Origin: Galeruca laticollis
Lineage: Eukaryota; Arthropoda; Insecta; Coleoptera; Chrysomelidae
NCBI GenBank assembly: GCA_963921935.1
Contig: OY998179.1
Location: 48,714,222 to 48,778,221, forward strand
Length of the DNA stretch: 64,000 nt
Direction of reading: 5' to 3'
Of this stretch, positions 57,412 to 64,000 are shown piece after piece. The position numbers and the translations under genes are program-made. The stretch's first letter is position 1. Every line of letters begins with the position of its first letter. The notes under the pieces are model-generated. The model was not told the DNA's origin, did no database searches, and saw nothing but the letters and a program-made list of their open reading frames with translations.

Positions 57412-57525
57412 TTTGCGTAGTGGGATTAACAAAATAACCCCTGAGGTCATACAAAATGTTGTACGAGAATTTCAAAATCGCCTCGGTTATTGTCAAGAAG
57501 TGTGGTGGTCATTTTGAACATTTAA
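57412..57525 (+). pseudogene. Mariner-like transposase C-terminal scrap
   Basis: The translation NKITPEVIQNVVREFQNRLG followed by YC and FEH...LI parallels the end of the transposases at 48702 and 22994 (ITPEMLIRVRQEF, LGYC, FEHLI) but is clearly a different family member. Only about 38 codons remain, directly after the RTE LINE that inserted into it. Confidence 0.7.
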
Positions 57526-57529
57526 TTTA

Positions 57530-57780
57530 ATCGTAAAGTACATTGAAAAATACATTCTAAATATTATGCGTAAAGGTTTGTGATAGAGTCATTATCAAAA
57601 TTTTAAATTTTAAATATTAATTTTCTCTGTTATAATTGCACCAAATTTAAAAAAACTTTATATTGCTGAACAGAGGACTAAATCCCTTTCCAACAAGATG
57701 CCACACGACCCTTTTTCTTATTTAAAATTTTCGAGGAGGTGCTGGAGGGCGATAATATTTTCATAGTGTAAATTGTCAAT
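57530..57780. other. No gene recognised
   Basis: AT-rich, probably 3' flank of the transposase remnant and 5' leader of the next LINE. Confidence 0.45.
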
Positions 57781-57789
57781 TTTGGCAGG

Positions 57790-58392
57790 CACGAAGAGAA
57801 AATAGAAAAATTAGAGCGTGAAGCGAGGACCAAAAACCTTATAATACAGGGAGTAAGAGAAACGGGAAACGAAGATGAGCTGCAACTAACGAGTGTCTTA
57901 CAAAATGTAATGGAGAAGCTGGAGCTGGAACTTAAAAACGGTGAAGTTATAGAGACTAGAAGAATAGGGAAACAAAACCTTAACCCTAGTAAACCAAGAC
58001 CGATTTTGCTGGGACTGAAGGAGTACAAGAAGAAAGTAGAAATATTAAAACAAACAAACAAAATAAAAAATACACCAATATAAACAAACGAAGAATTTAC
58101 TAGAGAAGTACTAATACAACGGAAAGAACTCAGATCATACATGAAACAAGCAAGGAATGAAATACATCAAGCGAATCTAAATCATAACAGACCGATAAAC
58201 GGAATGAATTACTCATTAAATAAATTAAAGCAAAACATGCAAGGGAAGGATGCAGTTAGACCATCAGGTTCCAAACCCAAAGGAAGAACATTCAGCAGTA
58301 GATCAATGGCCGAAGAAGAAGAGGATATTGATAAAGAAAGAACTACACAAATGTTTAAAAATTTTACGGATATAAAAAAAGGAAAAAACTAG
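57790..58392 (+). pseudogene. LINE ORF1 (coiled-coil nucleic-acid-binding protein)
   Basis: The reading frame contains KLEREARTKNLIIQGVRETG, VIETRRIGKQN, KPRPILLGLKEYKKKVEILK, then a TAA (58081-58083) and EFTREVLIQRKELRSYMKQA before a stop at 58390-58392. Heptad-like charged helices followed by a (N)LIIxGxxE motif and an R-x-G box are typical of the L1-ORF1-like RNA-binding proteins in this LINE group. It would coat the element RNA. Confidence 0.65.
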
Positions 58393-58430
58393 CAGCAAAA
58401 GTAGCTCAAGAGGATCGAACCATTGTAAAA

Positions 58431-59042
58431 ATGGCCACGGCAAATAACAACGAAAAAAAAGTAGCTAAAACTATAACAAAAACCAAAGAAAACGTTAGGA
58501 AAATATCAAAGAGGGTAAAGCGGGTGAAACAAGAAGTAAACGCATTGAAAATTGGAACATGGAACATCAAAACTATGCTAAAAGTTGGGAAAATGCACAA
58601 CAGAGCGCAAGAACTGAAGAATTATGATTCAGACATTCTGGTGTTACAAGAAATCAGATGAAAAAAACAAGGGAAAAAAGAAAACAAAAACTTTACGATG
58701 TATTACTCAGGGGAGGAAAAACAAGGAAGGAATGGAACAGCAATAATGGTTAGTAAAAAAATACGAAACAAAGTAATTGAAATTAAGCCAATCGACGGTA
58801 GGATTTCATATTTAAAACTTGAAAATAAACAAGCAAATATAACTATAATTAATGCCTACGACCCAACGGAAGAAGCATGCGAAGAAGAGAAAATAAAGTT
58901 TTATGAGAAGATAAGTGATGCCTGTGAAGATATCTCTAGAAGTGACATTTTGAAAATAATAGGAGACTTTAATGCCCAGATAGGAAAAGAAGAAAATAAT
59001 CGAGGAATAGCTGTAAAAGAAACTGAAGAAAAACTAGGGTTT
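58431..59042 (+). pseudogene. LINE AP-endonuclease domain
   Basis: NALKIGTWNIKTMLKVGKM supplies the metal-binding Asn, SDILVLQEIR supplies the catalytic Glu (a TGA stands where Trp is expected at 58659-58661), then GRNGTAIMVSKKI, ITIINAYDPTEEACEEEK and ILKIIGDFNAQIGKEEN (catalytic D-x-N). The remainder of the domain continues after the insertion at about 59045-59515 with TNDNGKRLCNLA and NQIDLVLISKK. It would nick the target to prime reverse transcription. Confidence 0.88.
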
Positions 59043-59044
59043 TC

Positions 59045-59515
59045 TTGAATGAATGAACTATATTTACAAAATGGCACTTTACATTACAGTACAAATCTCA
59101 CTAAATTTACACTTTTTACAGAGGCTAAACACATTACACATTGGTTCCAATAACTATCCTACTTGTTGTACTATTGATTGATTTCACTTTAATTTTCTTA
59201 TGTTTTTTAAGTACATTGATTGAGGATGGATGAGATATTAAATATATATTTTTTGGTTATGCTGCCACATGTTGATTTTGATTATAAGAATTCCCGTTAG
59301 TAGGTTAGGTACTTGTCAGTTGAGGGTAGAATTATAACAGCGAGAACGGTGGTTGGATGTTGAAAAATTGAATCATTTTTAGACTGGTGTCGAAAGTCAA
59401 AACTATAAGGAGGAAATAATTAGACGTAGATGAAGGGTAAGTTCGCTACTAACGGGGAGGTGGCGTTAGGAGTATGATTTATAATTAATTAAAGGGTGGT
59501 TTATCACAGTTGAAG
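59045..59515. mobile_element. Unidentified 470-bp insertion in the endonuclease
   Basis: It interrupts the domain between KETEEKLG and SLHEITNDNG, which are normally contiguous. It is flanked by AACTAGGGTTTTC (59032-59044) and AACTAGTTTTTC (59516-59527), an imperfect 12-13-bp duplication. No ORF and no clear inverted ends; it could be a SINE or a truncated LINE. Confidence 0.6.
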
Positions 59516-59529
59516 AACTAGTTTTTCAA

Positions 59530-60354
59530 CAGAAACAATACACGAGATCACAAACGATAACGGCAAAAGACTGTGCAACCTAGCCGCGGAGGCAAATACG
59601 TTCATAATTAGTACAAAATTTAAGCATAAAAATGAGCTCAAGACAACTTGGTTATTCCCAGGAAAGAGAAGTGGCAACCAAATCGATCTTGTTCTGATAT
59701 CAAAGAAATGGATGAGAATGGTTAAAGACACATGGTCACACCGAGGAGCAAATACAGATACAGACCACATTTTACGAATACTATACAGATAAAGAAATTG
59801 GATTACAACAAAGCAAAGCATCCAAAGGATGGTTCGACGAAGAATGTAAGCTGGCAAGCGTAGAGAAAAAACAAACAAGAAATAAATGGTTGGAAACAGG
59901 AAAATATGAAGAGTTGGACGAATACAGAAAGATAAGGCAAAAAGCAGAAAAAGTCTACAGAAGAAAAAAATCAAGAAACGCAATTGGGACAGTAAAAATA
60001 AATATAAAAGAATGGGAAACATACTTTCAAAATCTATACCAAAACAATCATAATAAGGACGAAAATTATAAGGAAGCGGTAACGGAGGGATAAATCGGTG
60101 AACAGCAGTACAGACCCTCTTTCGAGGAATTTATAGATGTTGTGAAACCACTCAAACCAAACAAGGCGGCAGATCCAGATGATATAAATAACGAACTAAT
60201 CCAACATGGAGGAGAAGCCTTACTTCAACAAATATATGACCTGATAATGAATATATGGGCAGACGAACGCAAGCCAAACGAGTGGAGTATTGGACATATA
60301 GTTCCGATCTTTAAAAAGGAGACCCAATCAAATGCAAAAGCTACAGGAGTATAA
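59530..60354 (+). pseudogene. LINE ORF2 linker and RT N-terminal part
   Basis: Pieces read TNDNGKRLCNLAAEANTFII, STKFKHKNELKTTW, GANTDTDHILRI, then WFDEECKLA, VYRRKKSRNAIG, EWETYFQNLYQNN. RT begins with VKPLKPNKAADPDDINNELI, GGEALLQQIYDLIMNIWADE and NEWSIGHIVPIFKK. Several stops and frameshifts are present. Confidence 0.85.
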
Positions 60355-61127
60355 TGCTGCTTAACACTACATACAAGATATTAACCAATCTAATAAAAAT
60401 AGAACTAAATAAACAGGCTGAACCCATATTAGAGGCAGCAAAGAGAGGGCTGGTAGTTAACCAAGAGAAGACAAAATATATGCAAATTTCGAGGAAGACA
60501 GACAACACAGCTACTATAAATACGGGAGGTTACACTTTTCAAAGAGTAAGTCAATTCAAATACCTGGGAATAGTAATTGATAAGAAGAACAATAGAAGTG
60601 CGCAAGAATAATAGCAGGGAACAAAGTGTATCGGATGTATCAGAAACTACTAAGGGACAAATGCATCAGTAAAAAACCAAAATTAAAATTTATAAAGTCG
60701 CTATACGACCAGTAATAACGTATGACGGTGAAAACTGATAAAGACGAAGAAAATATCAGAGTCCTAGAGAGGAAAATAATGCGGAGGATAATAGGATCAA
60801 AACATATCCCGAATGAAGGGTACAGAAGGCTATATAACTACGAAATAAGTCAGTGCATGAATGGTAAAGATATAGTCAGACATATAAAAGCGCAGCGTCT
60901 AAGATGGTACGGGCATCTTCGAAGAAGGAACAAGGACGATCCAATAAGGAAAATCACTGATTGGAAGCCTTCCAACCCCAGGCCCAGGGGACGTCCCAAA
61001 GTTAGATGGGAAGATCAGGTGATTGATGACCCAAAGAAAATGGGAGTCAGTGACTGGGGAAGAAAAATAGAGCACAGAAAGGAATGGAAAAAAATTACAA
61101 AAATGGCGAGCTCACACCGCATGCTGT
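60354..61127 (+). pseudogene. LINE ORF2 C-terminal part after RT deletion
   Basis: LLNTTYKILTNLI (RT motif) is joined, after about 25 residues, to GLVVNQEKTKYMQIS and FKYLGIVID. The roughly 150-200 residues that hold both catalytic Asp motifs (FVDFxxAFD and YADD) are missing. A last frame (60722-61127) has RRIIGSKHIPNEGYRRLYNY, IKAQRLRWYGHLRRRNKDDP and PRPRGRPKVRWEDQV, the conserved LINE tail. Confidence 0.87.
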
Positions 61128-61214
61128 AGCAACAGAAGATAACACACGGATTGATCCACCGTACAAAAGGGATCAAAAGAGCTCGAAAAGAGTGGCCTAT
61201 ACTCCGACCAGGAG

Positions 61215-61620
61215 TGCTGCCGAATAATTATTAATAAACATAGGATTATTGGGGAAGCGGCAAATTAAACGAGTACTCTTCATATTTTTTTTATGTCCAA
61301 GCTTTCAGAATGTATTCATTCCATTTTCAATGATAAAGTTTATGAGAATGTATATTATAATAGATGTAAATGGTTAATTGTATATAACATCAAAAGACTT
61401 ATTTGAATTTTTAAAAATAATTGTCAAATTGAAAGTAAATAAAATCGTTTTAAATAGTTATTCTTTGTTTTATATTGGAACATAGAAATAACTAAAGAAA
61501 TTAAGGTTATGTTCAACTTAACCATAGATCTAAATAATGATTATTATTATTATTATTATGTATTTATCTTTTTTAATTATAAAAATAACATTTTATTAAC
61601 TTAAAAATTGTTTTTTTAAA
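61215..61620. other. No gene; short (TTA)n microsatellite
   Basis: AT-rich spacer with about eight ATT/TTA units at 61540-61560. Possible LINE 3' end up to about 61270. Confidence 0.6.
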
Positions 61621-63222
61621 TAGAAGAAGAATTTGAAATTGAACGATTTTTATTGATTACAATCGACCTGTTTCAGGCTTTTCTCACATAGTACATAGTA
61701 ACACTAAAATTGAATTTATTCCTTCCATATGGACCGTATTGTATATATCGGTAATTATTTGTTTATTATGTTGATACTCCTAATAATATATTAGCAAAAA
61801 AACTTAACAATATACTTAATTACTACAAAAGAATGTCCAACACTTGTAAGAAAATAACTAGAAGATAAAAATATTAATACAGGAATAATATCAGATATAC
61901 TTAATTTATTTGATGTAAGTATTAATCAGAATTATTTCACTTTTGACAATAACGTATATATTCAAAATGGAAGTTTACCAATGGGAAGCCCTATATCGCC
62001 AATTATGGCAAACATTTTTATGGACAGTTTAGAAAGTAAACTCTTTAAATGTTATATTTCAAAAAATATCTTATTTTTCTATAGATATGTAGATGACATA
62101 ATAGCTTGATTTATAGGCAGTGAACGACAATTATATGTATTTTTCAACCATATTAATAATTTACACCCAAAAATTAAATTTACATTATAATTTGAAGAAA
62201 ATAACTCAAACAATTTCCTTGATTTAAAAATTCAAGCCGTTAATAATGTACTGGATTATTCAATTTACCGAAAACCAACACACACTGAAGTGACAATTCC
62301 ATATAATTCCAATCATCTCATGGTACATAAATTAGCAGCATATAATTCAATGATACATAGAGTATTTTCAGTTCCGATGAACACATATAATTTTGATAGA
62401 GAAATTAATATAATTAAATAAATAGCAACTTCCAACGGTTATCTATTACATATAATAAATAAATTACTTAGAAAAAAGAGGAAATAGTGACATTACAACG
62501 AATATTTCCTAAACAAATTAAAGAAATAAACAGTTACAAAACCATTACATATGCTGGTAATAGTTCTAATAATATTTCAAAGGTAATATCATTTAGCAAA
62601 AAATACAACAATTTCTTTTAAAACAGAAAGTAATGTGAGTACAAAATTGTTAAATGTTAAAACAAAAAAATCCCTATTAAAGAAGACTGGTATATATAAA
62701 CTTAAATGTCCAGAATATAATGCTGTCTATTTGGGTCACACGCTTAGAAATTTTGAAATCAGATATGGTGAACGCTTACGGGCAAACATTCATTGACACC
62801 TAACAGAGAACTAGAAGTACTACATATTTGTGATAAGAAACAAGAATTGGATTTCCTTGAAGAGATAGAAATTAGAATACACTTAACAGATCCACAATAT
62901 GAAATCGTCAATGAACAGTTAAATCCAGGGAATTTTCCAATTTTAAACTGTCATGTTTAGTAATAATTGTAAGGATAATCATATACAATTTTCCTGGTTC
63001 TATATCATTACACAGTTATAATGATCTGAAATGGGATATCATATCTTCTTCTTCAATCACTTCTTGGTCTAGCCAAAAATAATTATTAAACATCAGGTGG
63101 GCATCACATGAAAAGTAACTTCTGGTATTCTAACGATGATAGCAGTATCGAAACAATTGTGAATTTCTCAGAATTTTTAACGTTTTTTCAATATTTTGTG
63201 GAATTATATAGAAACAGTTAGT
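61620..63222 (+). mobile_element. Penelope-like retroelement, longest copy
   Basis: A 5' boundary-like text (ACAATCGACCTGTTTCAGGC near 61660, common upstream of insect Penelope elements) is followed by RT (61800-62430), a linker, a GIY-YIG motif (about 62690-62800) and C-terminus (stop 62958-62960). The 3' tail CTTCTTGGTCTAGCC...TTGTGGAATTATATAGAAAC ends near 63222, truncated before the GGGTCGAGACAG terminus seen in other copies. Only about 1.4 kb of coding sequence is present, so the RT N-terminal part is missing. Confidence 0.87.
61800..62960 (+). pseudogene. Penelope RT plus GIY-YIG endonuclease remnant
   Basis: RT: QNYFTFDNNVYIQNGSLPMG, SPISPIMANIFMDSLESKLF, YRYVDDIIA (catalytic Asp pair, then a TGA), NNFLDLKIQAVNNVLDYSIY, RKPTHTEVTIPYNSNHLMVH and KLAAYNSMIHRVF. 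This ordering with G-S-P-x-S-P and Y-R-K-P-T-H-T is diagnostic of Penelope-like RTs. The endonuclease follows with GIYKLKCPEYNAVYLGHTLR and FEIRYGERLRAN, the GIY-YIG signature (here VYLG). The C-terminus runs HSLTPNRELEVLHICDKKQE and LTDPQYEIVNEQLNPGNFP. At least ten stops or frameshifts make it non-functional. Confidence 0.9.
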
Positions 63223-63224
63223 AA

Positions 63225-64000
63225 AAATCGACGAAACATGGATTCAAATGATTCGACTCCTGAAAGTGCGTTTTAAAAATTTTTTCATTGGCGTAAGTGT
63301 ATTATTTCGGAAATGACCTACTGTGGAAGCCATACAATAAATTGGGATGAATAATAAAAAAAATACATATTTTTACTGCATTGACATATTCCCGACAACG
63401 TTTGACATAGTTATATAAATTCGCGAGCCTGGAGAGGAGAATTTAATCAGTAGAATATTCGCAGTTACTTATATACATAAAATTAGTGTTGAGTAGAAAT
63501 TTAATTAAATAGTAACTTTAAACAAATAAAATCATAACAATATTTTGAATTTATGAAGAAATGCCATTCATCATCATATTTCCTGTCATTTTAGATAACA
63601 TTGCTTGCACTGTTTGACAACTTATATTGATTGAATAACACATTTTACATCTGATTACTAACATGCCCTTCGGCAGCTAGCGTAGTATAGGGTATACATT
63701 AGCGTTGATTGAATAGAAAATAGTTTAGCAAGTTATCAAAAGCGCATCTGGCGCCTGACACCAGCTGCTCCAGGGATTATACAGGGCATTATTTATTACG
63801 ATCTAAATCTTACCAACCACTCTCTAGTAGACAATGTGTGACAGATGTCTCGTGACTGAAAACAAACAAGCAACAAATAACCATTTTCGTTCGGGAATTT
63901 TTGATTTTTTGACCTTATTATTTTCACTTCTGGTTTACATAAAGATTATCAGCAGATGGTTGATGATGAAGGATGTTATATGTAATACAAACATTTCTAA
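63225..64000. other. No firm gene; possible mariner scrap at left edge
   Basis: KIDETWIQ near 63228 and a nearby TCGACTCCTGAAAG could be a mariner D-E-T-W box, but too little follows. The rest is AT-rich with a GC-richer patch at 63745-63775. Confidence 0.4.

Larger units (their letters stand above)
57785..61210 (+). mobile_element. LINE with ORF1, endonuclease and tail, RT core deleted
   Basis: Forward order: coiled-coil ORF1 (57790-58392), endonuclease (58430-59042), an unrelated insertion (about 59045-59515), endonuclease end and linker (59530-60090), RT fingers (60090-60350), an internal deletion, then RT thumb and tail (60430-61127). Tail wording (GATTGATCCACC) links it to the LINE at 42600-45030. 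It is nearly full length apart from the RT deletion. Confidence 0.87.

Noticed and set aside
57678..58142. 154-codon reverse ORF rich in Ser and Phe
   Set aside because: Antisense of the LINE ORF1 coding region; low-complexity translation.
59504..60022. 172-codon hydrophobic reverse ORF
   Set aside because: Antisense of the LINE endonuclease and linker; no independent support.
63226..63330. Mariner transposase fragment starting with DETW
   Set aside because: Only about eight convincing residues; the rest does not follow the family pattern.

Overview
This window looks like intergenic heterochromatin-like DNA from an animal nuclear genome, most probably an insect or other arthropod. It is strongly AT-rich and contains no intact protein-coding gene. 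Almost every stretch whose translation I recognise belongs to a transposable element (TE) family common in insect genomes: errantivirus-like Ty3/gypsy, Jockey- and RTE-type LINEs, Penelope-like elements, Tc1/mariner-like, pogo, PIF/Harbinger, hAT-type BED-finger, THAP/P-type and Helitron/Helentron. The genus cannot be named from sequence alone. The only RNA gene I can support is a tRNA-Asp(GUC) with one T-stem mismatch. Nearly all element copies carry stops, frameshifts or deletions.

Layout. 0.8-5.8 kb: a decayed gypsy/errantivirus-like element with gag, protease, partial RT, RNase H and an env C-terminus; the RT active-site segment and the integrase are missing. 8.15-10.53 kb: a probable solo LTR carrying a 1.3-kb Helentron-like insertion that contains the tRNA-Asp and an endonuclease domain. 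A second LTR copy at 52.4-53.1 kb shows the empty site. 11.27-15.38 kb: a 4.1-kb foldback containing an 813-bp element with an 8-bp target duplication and a 384-bp MITE with perfect 31-nt inverted ends. 16.0-21.1 kb: a reverse-strand Jockey LINE split by a 1.8-kb foldback and abutted by a pogo element. 21.9-24.6 kb: a PIF/Harbinger exon and a reverse-strand Tc1/mariner-like copy. 25-36 kb: TE scraps (THAP, Penelope tail, paired 170-bp tandem-repeat blocks). 36.2-36.7 kb: a gypsy integrase C-terminus.

40.5-45.0 kb: a reverse-strand DDE transposase and a LINE with a nearly whole RT. 47.1-49.05 kb: a second copy, in opposite orientation, of the Tc1/mariner-like element at 22.6-24.6 kb. 51.3-54.4 kb: a THAP fragment, a BED-finger fragment, the empty-site LTR, and a Helitron helicase fragment interrupted by a palindromic Penelope dimer with a 12-bp target duplication. 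55.3-57.5 kb: a Penelope fragment joined to an RTE LINE that has landed in a transposase remnant. 57.8-61.2 kb: a LINE with ORF1, endonuclease and tail, but its RT core is deleted. 61.6-63.2 kb: the longest Penelope-like copy, with RT and GIY-YIG domains. Its 3' tail explains seven other dispersed or palindromic repeats in the window.

The genes do not form a cellular pathway. What they record is nested insertion: TE into TE, at least six cases, several dated relative to each other by target-site duplications or empty-site paralogues. The least ordinary signals are the tRNA inside a Helentron-like insert, the inverted-dimer habit of the Penelope family, and hammerhead-ribozyme-like cores near the ends of foldback repeats.
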